Assembly (NCBI GenBank): GCA_947453285.1
Contig: CANGGA010000073.1
Span: 1 to 5,102, forward strand
Origin: Microbacteriaceae bacterium
GTDB lineage: Bacteria; Actinomycetota; Actinomycetes; Actinomycetales; Microbacteriaceae
Length of the DNA stretch: 5,102 nucleotides
Direction of reading: 5' to 3'
This document shows, in pieces, positions 1 to 5,102 of this stretch. Below the pieces are notes generated by a model. It was not told the origin of the DNA. It did not search any database and was given only the letters and a program-made list of their open reading frames with translations. A program made the position numbers and the translations under genes. Each line of letters starts with the position of its first letter. Position 1 is the stretch's first letter.

Positions 1-933
1 AACCAAACGACCGTCACCTACCAGTACAACGGTTCGACCGGCGGTGACTCGGTTGCAAGTGCGGTCTTTTCGACCGGCGGAGCGGCACTCGTATTGCCAA
101 CCCCTACCAAGACGGGTTATGCATTTGGTGGCTGGTATTCAGACAGCGGCCTGTCAAGTTATGTTGGCGCTGGCGGTTCTGGATATTCTCCAAATTCAAT
201 AGCGACTTCAATCAACCTCTATGCAAAATGGATCGCCAACAACTATTCCGTTACCTACAACTACAACGGTGCAACAGGTGGTGCCGGCACCGCATCGGCC
301 AGCTTTACTTCAGGTGGTTCAGCAATTATTTTGCCTACACCTACCAAAACAGGCTTCGACTTTGTGGGTTGGTTTGCTGAAAATACTTTCAGCACATCGA
401 TCGGCTCTGCCGGAGACGCCTATTCACCAGACTCGGTGGCCACCACGTTAGTCGCATTTGCTAAATGGCTAGCCAAGAACTACACGCTTACCTATAACTA
501 CAACGGCGCCACCGGGGGCAATTCTGCAGCCACGGCGAACTTTAGTACCGGTGGCTCTGCAATCGTTTTGCCAACACCAACAAAGACTGGCTTCACATTC
601 GACCGTTGGTATTCAGACGCTAACTTCACAACCGTTCTAGGTTCTGCCGGTGCATCAATTTCACCAAACAGCAATGCGACTTCTCTTGATGCATTTGCAA
701 AATGGAACATCGACACATACCTGGTGAACTACGACTACAACAATGCAGATGCAATGGTTTGGGTGGCCTCAGAGAACTTCTCCACCGGCGACACAGCGTT
801 GACATTGCCTGCACCGACTCGCGCGCACTTTCATTTCGATGGCTGGTATGACGCCCTAACTGGCGGCAACCTAGTGGGCTTAGCATCAGCTGCTTTGGTT
901 CCAACCTCAAACAAGAATCTTTATGCACACTGG
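1..933 (+). repeat. Four tandem InlB-type B-repeat units in the surface protein
   Basis: Units end at the conserved aromatic-Ala-Lys/His-Trp motif: unit 1 at 1-231 (its left end may be cut by the window), unit 2 at 232-468 (79 residues), unit 3 at 469-705 (79 residues), unit 4 at 706-933 (76 residues). Each carries a 'TYNYNGATGG'-like first strand, an 'FSTGGSA.vLPTPTKTG' centre, a 'GWY/GWF' turn and the closing YAKW/FAKW. Units 1-3 are very alike in protein but use different synonymous codons. For example, the LPTPTKTG segment is encoded differently in each of the three, so these are not fresh duplications. Unit 4 is clearly diverged (TYLVNYDYNN..., LPAPTRAHF) and acts as the end unit. These repeats form small ubiquitin-like beta domains in InlB; the stalk or adhesin role here is inferred. 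Confidence 0.9.
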
Positions 934-2604
934 ACCCAGGATTCCCTTTTGGGGCTAGGGTCGAGCAACAAGATTGGCAGCCTCACTGTTTCTAATGGTT
1001 TGGGCACGCAATACACCGCAACTGGAAACAGCAACAGCGTGACAGTTGACATGCCAAGCGGCGCTCTGCCTGATGGCACCTCGCTAGACATCTACTTGCT
1101 TGCAGATTCTTCGTTCGCGCAATCGCTGATCAGTGGCACACACAATTTCTTGGTCAATCTAGTTGTTTCGTGGCTTGCCACCGATGGCACTGTTCCGACA
1201 ACGGCAACTGGCAAACCTGTTGTCGTAACAATTAACGATCCTTCAATTAAGGCTGGCGCTGCTGTCTACCAGGTGATGGGCGGCGTTGCGCAACTCGTTG
1301 GTTATGCAACTCAAGATGGAACCGCCCAGGTTTCAATCACCGACGACCCCGAGCTTGTTGTTACAGCAACGGTTCCAACGTCACCACTTAGCGCGACCGC
1401 AACAGCATCAAACGGTTCGGCAACAATTACTTGGTCGGCGCCACAAAGTTCAGGCGGTGCAGACATTGCTTCTTATCTCGTTACTGCGAGCACCGGCCAG
1501 ACGTGCACCACCGCAAACTTGACTTGCACCATCACCGGTTTGACTAATGGCACTGCGGTAACTTTCACTGTTCGAGCGTTGAACACAATTGGCACTGGTT
1601 CGGCGAGCACCGCAACCGCATCTGTGACGCCGTCGGCACCACAGGTAATTGTTCCCGTCACTCCACCGGTTGTTATTCCACCAGTTACTGTTCCCGTCAT
1701 TAAAGATTTGGTTTTGCCTCCTTTGACTCCTGGTGCTGTTTCTAGTGGTCAGTTGACTGGTGTTGGTCTTGATCAGTTGCAGGGCCTCACTGTTGGTGGC
1801 AAGCCTGCGACAATCACTCCGAATAGTTCAACCTCGGCGACTGTTACGTTGCCAGCGCTCGCTCCTGGTGTTTATGACCTGACTTACACAATGGCTAATG
1901 GTCAGACCACTGTTATTGCTGGTGGGTTGACTGTTCCTGCGACTTCGACGTTGCCGGTTGGTGTTGCCACTGTCACTCAAGATGTTGCTGCTTCAACTGT
2001 TTCGGTTTCGTTGCCGGTTGATACTTCTTCTGATCCTTCACGTGTTGCTGTTCTTCAGATTTTTGATAAGAACGGCAAGTTGGTTCAGACTCTCACTCAG
2101 GTTGCTGGGGCTGATGCCACAAACGCTACCTTTGCTATTCCTGCGAATCTTGCCGGTTACAAGGTGGTTGCTTTCACTCAGAACCAGTTCGGTGTTTCGG
2201 CTAATGCGCCTATCGCTGCGGCTTTGGTTCAGGTTCCGGCTCCTACGGTTCGTGCGGCTAATGGCAATGCGGTGGTGGTTGGCGCCCCGGTTGCTCCGGC
2301 GGTGAACTTTGCTGCTAACTCGGCTGCTTTGACTAAAGCGGCTGCGGCCTCGATTCAGGCTGCCGCTGCTTACGTCAAGGCCAATGGCGGAAAGCTTGTG
2401 ATTACGGGTTTCACGAGCCTTTCGAATGTTTCAGCCACTGTTTCGCAGAAGATCGCTACCCAGCGTGCTTTGGCGGTTGCTGTTGCTCTTCGCAAGTTGG
2501 GCGTGAATGTTTGGATGAACTACAGCGGTGCGGGTGCCTTTAATAACAAGATTGCCAGCCCGGCTAGCCGTAAGGCAGTCATCAGCTGGGTTCCAGTTCC
2601 TTAA
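1..2604 (+). CDS. Large secreted B-repeat / FnIII / OmpA-like surface protein, C-terminal part (5' truncated by window)
   Basis: The frame is open from base 1 with no stop, so the start lies outside the window; the TTG at 94 is an internal Leu in a repeat. 867 residues are visible, ending at TAA 2602-2604. Domains in window numbering: four InlB-type B-repeats (Flg_new family) at residues 1-311; a beta-rich region at about 312-457 with a ZU5-like 'MPSGALPDG' motif; one fibronectin type III domain at about 458-544, holding the only two Cys (502, 509), probably a disulfide; a Pro/Val linker at about 545-578; an IPT/TIG-like sandwich at about 579-646; a second beta-rich region to about 760; an OmpA-like domain from 768 to the end. 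There is no LPXTG signal or C-terminal membrane helix, so if it is retained on the cell, the OmpA-like domain is the likely means. Such multidomain proteins usually act in adhesion or surface layers; the exact role here is inferred and unknown. The signal peptide would be upstream. Codon use switches near 1650-1710. The family call is strong; the function is not. Confidence 0.9.
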   Translation, partial: NQTTVTYQYNGSTGGDSVASAVFSTGGAALVLPTPTKTGYAFGGWYSDSGLSSYVGAGGSGYSPNSIATSINLYAKWIANNYSVTYNYNGATGGAGTASASFTSGGSAIILPTPTKTGFDFVGWFAENTFSTSIGSAGDAYSPDSVATTLVAFAKWLAKNYTLTYNYNGATGGNSAATANFSTGGSAIVLPTPTKTGFTFDRWYSDANFTTVLGSAGASISPNSNATSLDAFAKWNIDTYLVNYDYNNADAMVWVASENFSTGDTALTLPAPTRAHFHFDGWYDALTGGNLVGLASAALVPTSNKNLYAHWTQDSLLGLGSSNKIGSLTVSNGLGTQYTATGNSNSVTVDMPSGALPDGTSLDIYLLADSSFAQSLISGTHNFLVNLVVSWLATDGTVPTTATGKPVVVTINDPSIKAGAAVYQVMGGVAQLVGYATQDGTAQVSITDDPELVVTATVPTSPLSATATASNGSATITWSAPQSSGGADIASYLVTASTGQTCTTANLTCTITGLTNGTAVTFTVRALNTIGTGSASTATASVTPSAPQVIVPVTPPVVIPPVTVPVIKDLVLPPLTPGAVSSGQLTGVGLDQLQGLTVGGKPATITPNSSTSATVTLPALAPGVYDLTYTMANGQTTVIAGGLTVPATSTLPVGVATVTQDVAASTVSVSLPVDTSSDPSRVAVLQIFDKNGKLVQTLTQVAGADATNATFAIPANLAGYKVVAFTQNQFGVSANAPIAAALVQVPAPTVRAANGNAVVVGAPVAPAVNFAANSAALTKAAAASIQAAAAYVKANGGKLVITGFTSLSNVSATVSQKIATQRALAVAVALRKLGVNVWMNYSGAGAFNNKIASPASRKAVISWVPVP
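2302..2598 (+). other. OmpA-like C-terminal domain with the peptidoglycan-binding Asp missing
   Basis: Residues 768-866 follow the OmpA_C pattern: 'VNFAANSAALT' (beta 1 and the start of helix 1), an Ala-rich helix, 'KLVITGFTS' (beta 2), 'IATQRALAVAVALRKLGV' (helix), then 'YSGAGAF' and 'SRKAVISW'. In classical OmpA domains the Asp of the 'GHTD' motif and an Arg of the 'LSxxRA' motif hold diaminopimelate. Here the Arg remains (residue 822), but the GHTD position reads GFTS, with Ser 806 in place of Asp. That may fit the non-DAP, group B peptidoglycan common in Microbacteriaceae, or the domain may have another ligand. The domain call is by eye. Confidence 0.75.
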
Positions 2605-2619
2605 GAACTAAGCCTTGTT

Positions 2620-2829
2620 TTAGAGCTTGAACTGAATCTTTTTGGCATCCATGATTTCACGGATGCGCGCAACCGACGACTTTTGAACCCCGCGCATAGC
2701 CTTCAGTTCGGCGAGCGTGATTTTGCGAAGGTCTGAGACTTTGTAAAGCTTGGCATCGACCAAAGCTCGTCGCGCTGGGCCAGAAAGACCTATTTGATAC
2801 CACTGGTTTTCGAGTGGGTCGTGTTTCAT
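2620..2829 (-). CDS. Small helix-hairpin-helix protein, RNA polymerase alpha-CTD-like
   Basis: 69 residues. Positions 13-62 (IGLSGPARRAL...VSDLRKITLAELKAMRGVQKSSVARIREIM) follow the paired helix-hairpin-helix pattern of the RNA polymerase alpha C-terminal domain and of short stand-alone HhH proteins. Aligned by eye with the E. coli alpha-CTD, the hydrophobic core is kept, but several residues that contact UP-element DNA are changed: R265 becomes Pro 18, G296 becomes Gln 49 and K298 becomes Ser 51, while S299 is kept as Ser 52. DNA binding is therefore plausible but unproven. It is the last gene of a three-gene operon: its ATG (2829-2827) overlaps the TGA of the membrane protein gene in an ATGA junction. 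No good Shine-Dalgarno is seen, so translation is probably coupled. It converges on the surface protein gene, with 15 bp between the stops. Confidence 0.82.
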   Translation of the reverse strand: MKHDPLENQWYQIGLSGPARRALVDAKLYKVSDLRKITLAELKAMRGVQKSSVARIREIMDAKKIQFKL

Positions 2830-3218
2830 TTCTTAGCTTTTGCGACAGCAGCCCACAGATATGCAGCCGAGAAGCCAAAGCCAACGATTGCATACGCAAT
2901 CGTGAACCAGGTGAGTGGAACGCCGATAAGAAGTGTGAGCACGCCAAGTGCAAATGCGCTTGCCATCATGACGAAACCGGCAAGTCTAACCGACTCAACA
3001 GAACCACGAGTTGAGTGCGAAAACATATTGCCGGAGAGCGCGACCAGGGTGACTCCGGTCATTCGCATCGACCATTCGAGATCAGCTGTCGAGACTAATC
3101 CGAGCAATTCGTTGAAGAGTTTGGGTGCGGCCACGAGCGCGATTGCACTCAGGCCAAAAACGATTGAGCCCGCTCGCAGAACTAGGCGAAACCGTCGAGC
3201 TGTGTCCTTCGAATTCAT
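2826..3218 (-). CDS. Four-helix integral membrane protein, uncharacterised
   Basis: 130 residues with four clear hydrophobic segments: about 13-32, 50-66, 78-99 and 102-125. The N-terminus is basic (RRFRLVLR) and the C-terminus is lysine-rich (KAKK); by the positive-inside rule both ends probably face the cytoplasm. The short 'LLGLV...MRMTGVTLVALSGN' stretch, an Arg starting the second helix, is reminiscent of small DUF4345- or DoxX-like four-helix proteins, but I would not assign a family. The start is ATG 3218-3216, with AGG seven bases upstream; that AGG overlaps the TAG stop of the YCII gene, which implies coupling. It lies between the YCII and HhH genes in one operon. Function is unknown. 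Confidence 0.8.
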   Translation of the reverse strand: MNSKDTARRFRLVLRAGSIVFGLSAIALVAAPKLFNELLGLVSTADLEWSMRMTGVTLVALSGNMFSHSTRGSVESVRLAGFVMMASAFALGVLTLLIGVPLTWFTIAYAIVGFGFSAAYLWAAVAKAKK

Positions 3219-3226
3219 TGTCTTGC

Positions 3227-3553
3227 CTATCTGAGGTATGGGCGAAGTTCGACCTTGCGGTTGCAGGCCTTTGAACCTTGGGTCGCGAGTGACAACGCGG
3301 TCTCGTCGTCAGCGGCTTCAATTAGCCAGAAGCCCGAGTAGTGCTCCTCTTGGTTATAGAGAGAACCGGTTGTCACTATCTCAGCGCCGCCTCGGTTGTC
3401 GACAACCGTCGCTGCTTTACCGTGGTTGATTCCAGCAGCGGTGATCCAGTGGCCGTTAGTTTCGAGCATCTCGTTGAATGCGTCAATTGCCGCCATTTCG
3501 TTGGCAGGGGCCTTTTCGGTTTGGTCGTCAATTACAAAAATGATGTACTTCAT
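3227..3553 (-). CDS. YCII-related (DGPF-type) domain protein
   Basis: 108 residues forming a single YCII-related alpha/beta domain. It has the N-terminal 'MKYIIFVIDD' strand, a helix around 17-33, a central 'GAEIVTTGSL' strand, the 'SGFWLIEAADDETALSLA' strand-helix typical of the DGPF subgroup, and a closing 'RKVELRPYL' strand. The name-giving DGPF motif is replaced by TGSL at residues 62-65. YCII proteins are small dimeric alpha+beta-barrel proteins; a few have enzymatic or stress roles, but most are uncharacterised. The start is ATG 3553-3551, supported by GAGGA seven bases upstream. It is the first gene of the operon and diverges from the dienelactone hydrolase gene, with only 29 bp between start codons. 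In some actinobacteria DGPF-type genes lie beside ECF sigma factors, but none is visible here. Confidence 0.87.
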   Translation of the reverse strand: MKYIIFVIDDQTEKAPANEMAAIDAFNEMLETNGHWITAAGINHGKAATVVDNRGGAEIVTTGSLYNQEEHYSGFWLIEAADDETALSLATQGSKACNRKVELRPYLR

Positions 3554-3560
3554 CGTTGCG

Positions 3561-3565
3561 TCCTC
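3561..3565 (-). promoter_or_regulatory. Shine-Dalgarno site of the YCII gene
   Basis: GAGGA on the minus strand, with a seven-base spacer to ATG 3553-3551. It is the strongest ribosome binding site in the window and fixes the start of the YCII gene. Confidence 0.75.
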
Positions 3566-3570
3566 GGGGG

Positions 3571-3576
3571 TAGTCT
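3571..3576 (+). promoter_or_regulatory. Candidate -10 element for a leaderless dienelactone hydrolase mRNA
   Basis: TAGTCT matches the actinobacterial -10 consensus TANNNT and is followed by exactly six bases before ATG 3583. That is the spacing expected if transcription starts at the A of the start codon. There is no convincing Shine-Dalgarno: only a G-run at 3566-3570, too far upstream and a poor match. No clear -35 is seen. This is inferred from position and consensus only. Confidence 0.45.
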
Positions 3577-3582
3577 CTGAAC

Positions 3583-4284
3583 ATGAATCTAATCGATGTC
3601 CAGATTACTCCCGCGCTAAACGGTGTATTAGCTGTTCCCGAGGGCAATGGTCCGTGGCCAGCAGTGGTGATGGTTCACGAGGTATTTGGCATCGACGATT
3701 CAATGCGCGCACAGATAACCCGCCTGGCCTCGGCCGGCTATGTGGTCTTGATGCCGAACCTGTTCAGTCGCGGCGGTGCCCGCAAGTGCCTGACCGCAAC
3801 CTTCAAGGCGCTTTCGAACGGCGAAGGACAAGCCTTCGAGGACGTCGAATCGGCCAAACAAATGCTCGCCGCGCGATCAGACACAACCAAAAAAGTCGGC
3901 GTCATTGGTTTTTGCATGGGTGGCGGTTTTGCGCTTCTGCTCGCCAGCCGAGGCTATGACGCATCGAGCGTGAACTATGGCATGTTGCCAAAAGACTTGG
4001 ATGCCGTGCTTGCCGGTGCCTGCCCAATCATCGGCAGCTTCGGCGCGAAAGACGGTCAACTAAAAGGCGCAACAGCAAAACTTGAAGTTGCACTTACTAA
4101 AGCGAAAGTTGCCCACGACCTAAAGGAATATCCAGAAGCCGGTCACGCATTCATGAACCCGTCGCAGGCCGGTGGCCCATTTTTTGGAACACTATTGCGG
4201 GTTAGTGGTGCAAAGCCAAACCCTGAAGCAGCAACTGATGCCTGGAGACGAATCGAGAGTTTCTTCGCCGAACACCTGCACTAA
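3583..4284 (+). CDS. Dienelactone hydrolase family protein
   Basis: 233 residues, full length for the family (usually about 230-250). It is an alpha/beta-hydrolase with a cysteine nucleophile: Cys 111 in 'GFCMGGG', Asp 157 in 'GAKDG' and His 188 in 'GHAFM' form the triad. Glu 33 in 'VHEVFGI' matches the Glu that holds the nucleophile in the classical enzyme. Family members hydrolyse dienelactone to maleylacetate in chlorocatechol breakdown, but most genomic homologues are broad carboxylester or lactone hydrolases. No chlorocatechol genes are nearby, so the substrate is unknown. No signal peptide is seen; it is cytoplasmic. The start is ATG 3583, apparently leaderless. It is divergent from the YCII operon and convergent with the GH16 gene, so it is probably transcribed alone. 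Confidence 0.92.
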   Translation: MNLIDVQITPALNGVLAVPEGNGPWPAVVMVHEVFGIDDSMRAQITRLASAGYVVLMPNLFSRGGARKCLTATFKALSNGEGQAFEDVESAKQMLAARSDTTKKVGVIGFCMGGGFALLLASRGYDASSVNYGMLPKDLDAVLAGACPIIGSFGAKDGQLKGATAKLEVALTKAKVAHDLKEYPEAGHAFMNPSQAGGPFFGTLLRVSGAKPNPEAATDAWRRIESFFAEHLH

Positions 4285-4295
4285 ACAATTAGTGC
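4278..4295. terminator. Perfect inverted repeat spanning both convergent stop codons
   Basis: GCACTAA (4278-4284), loop ACAA, TTAGTGC (4289-4295): a 7-bp perfect stem with a 4-base loop. The left arm ends with the hydrolase TAA, and the right arm begins with the GH16 stop read on the other strand; both proteins end in a His codon followed by TAA. No T-run follows on either strand, so it is not a classical intrinsic terminator. It may act as a weak bidirectional terminator or RNA 3' end stabiliser. Confidence 0.5.
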
Positions 4296-5102
4296 TTGAT
4301 TAGCTTGCCGACACCGTTGACCGAGTAGTAGCGAATGTAGTCGATCGACATCGATGCACTCTGAATTGTTGGGTCGATGTTTGGTTCGAAGTTTCCGCCG
4401 GTTGCCAGGTTGATGATCAAGAAGAATTCTTTGTTGAATACCCACTTGTTAGGTGAAACCGCAGAAGCACTTGCGCTGAAGTATTTGGTGTTGTCGAAAT
4501 AAAAATCGATTGCGTTAGCTCGCCATTCGATTGCGTAGGTGTGGTAGCCAGCGCTGAGCACGATTGGGTTGTCAAAAACAAAACCCTTTTGGCTTCCATC
4601 GCCACCGAAGTAGCCAGGGCCGTGAATGGTGCCATAGGCGCGGTTCGGTTCAGAACCTTTGCCTTCGAGAATGTCGATCTCGCCGCAGTCTGGCCAGGTG
4701 TTGCCTGCGTTTAGAGAAGCACCGAGCATCCAGAATGCAGGCCACATGCCCGAGCCTGCCGGCATCTTCATGCGTGCTTCGAGGCGGCCATACATGAAGC
4801 CAAGCTTGTCGGCGGTCTTAACCTTTGCGCTGGTGAACTGGCAGTCGTCGCAGTAGTTGAGAATTGGCGAATTGTCTGCGATGCGCTTAGCGGTGAGAAC
4901 TAGGTTGCCCTTGCCGTCGGTGAAGATGTTCTGAGAACTGGCGGTGTAATACTCTTTCTCGGCGTTGCCCCAACCGAAGCCGTTGCCGAGATCGTGAGTG
5001 AAGTATCTCTGGTCGATGCCGACTCGCTTCGTGCCGTTGAACTCCTGAGACCAGAGCAACTTCTTGGTTGCAGCCTGGGCGCTTTGGCTAGGAGCAGACG
5101 CC
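4289..5102 (-). CDS. Secreted GH16 endo-beta-glucanase, laminarinase-like (N-terminus cut by window)
   Basis: 270 residues are visible. The frame stays open to the right edge; TTG at 5059 is an internal Leu, and the preceding residues (ASAPSQSAQAATKK) look like the end of a signal peptide and a mature N-terminus. The GH16 core is complete: 'LLWSQEFNG' first strand, 'GRLEARMKMPAGSGMWPAFW', catalytic 'GEIDILEG' (4664-4681; nucleophile Glu 141, Asp 143, acid/base Glu 146 in window numbering), 'TIHGPGYFGGDG', 'YHTYAIEWR', 'FFLIINLATGGNF', and the final 'MSIDYIRYYSV' strand. These motifs are those of bacterial beta-1,3(4)-glucanases that cleave laminarin or lichenan outside the cell. Three Cys (84, 87, 139) are present and could form a disulfide. 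No carbohydrate-binding module follows. It converges on the hydrolase gene with a 4 bp gap. Substrate preference is inferred. Confidence 0.93.
   Translation of the reverse strand, partial: ASAPSQSAQAATKKLLWSQEFNGTKRVGIDQRYFTHDLGNGFGWGNAEKEYYTASSQNIFTDGKGNLVLTAKRIADNSPILNYCDDCQFTSAKVKTADKLGFMYGRLEARMKMPAGSGMWPAFWMLGASLNAGNTWPDCGEIDILEGKGSEPNRAYGTIHGPGYFGGDGSQKGFVFDNPIVLSAGYHTYAIEWRANAIDFYFDNTKYFSASASAVSPNKWVFNKEFFLIINLATGGNFEPNIDPTIQSASMSIDYIRYYSVNGVGKLIKH

Noticed and set aside
94..96. TTG start codon for the surface protein
   Set aside because: The frame is open to base 1 and the upstream codons encode the first half of a B-repeat, so this is an internal Leu.
100..705. LPXTG-like sorting signals (LPTPT)
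   Set aside because: They lie inside B-repeats, lack the Gly and the hydrophobic tail, and are part of the normal repeat consensus.
498..928. Antisense reading frames under the B-repeats
   Set aside because: They are shadows of the repeat gene, with no ribosome binding site or recognisable domain.
1..933. CRISPR-like array
   Set aside because: The periodicity is about 237 bp, in frame and protein coding; there are no short identical repeats with spacers.
1958..2305. Leu/Arg-rich forward frame inside the surface gene
   Set aside because: It is an out-of-frame product of the GTT/GCT-rich codons; the real frame encodes recognisable domains.
2605..2619. Terminator between the surface protein and HhH genes
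   Set aside because: Only a weak 4-bp AAGC/GCTT pairing exists around the gap, partly inside the HhH gene, with no useful T-run.
2794..3234. Forward frame over the 4-TM gene
   Set aside because: The minus-strand frame has clear membrane helices and operon spacing; this one shows no domain.
3396..3959. 187-residue forward frame across the YCII/hydrolase junction
   Set aside because: It crosses two well-supported genes in another frame and shows no family features.
5057..5059. TTG start codon for the GH16 gene
   Set aside because: The frame continues to the right edge with secretion-type sequence, and the TTG encodes the Leu of the first GH16 strand.

Overview
The window reads as a piece of a compact, moderate-GC actinobacterial chromosome. 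A freshwater or marine Microbacteriaceae-like organism of the Luna/Rhodoluna type is my best guess. This is inferred from the protein families (InlB-type B-repeats joined to FnIII and OmpA-like domains, a GH16 glucanase with an actinobacterial look), from the mixed codon use, and from how tightly the genes are packed. No rRNA or marker gene is present to prove it. Only 56 bases in four gaps (15, 8, 29 and 4 bp) lie outside coding sequence. I see no mobile element, CRISPR array, tRNA or rRNA.

Region 1 (1-2604, +) is the C-terminal 867 residues of a large secreted or surface protein that enters from the left edge. It has four B-repeats of about 76-79 residues, a beta-rich region with a ZU5-like motif, one fibronectin type III domain with a probable disulfide, a Pro/Val-rich linker, two further beta-sandwich-like regions (the first IPT/TIG-like), and a degenerate OmpA-like C-terminal domain. 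Codon use changes sharply at about 1650-1710.

Region 2 (2620-3553, -) is a tight three-gene operon transcribed right to left: a YCII-family protein, an 8 bp gap, a four-helix membrane protein, an ATGA overlap, and a 69-residue helix-hairpin-helix protein resembling the RNA polymerase alpha C-terminal domain. The function of this operon is unknown.

Region 3 (3583-4284, +) is a complete dienelactone hydrolase-family enzyme with its Cys-Asp-His triad. It is divergent from the operon across only 29 bp, and its start has the layout of a leaderless promoter.

Region 4 (4289-5102, -) is a secreted GH16 endo-beta-glucanase (laminarinase-like) with an intact EIDILE catalytic motif, cut off at the right edge near its signal peptide. 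It converges on the hydrolase gene: the two stop codons lie in the arms of one perfect 7-bp inverted repeat.

Taken together, the window holds a surface or adhesion protein and a polysaccharide-degrading enzyme, which suits life around algal or particulate glucans. The operon and hydrolase between them look like ordinary or uncharacterised metabolism. I do not see a clear new defence or mobile system; the least explained unit is the YCII / 4-TM / HhH operon.
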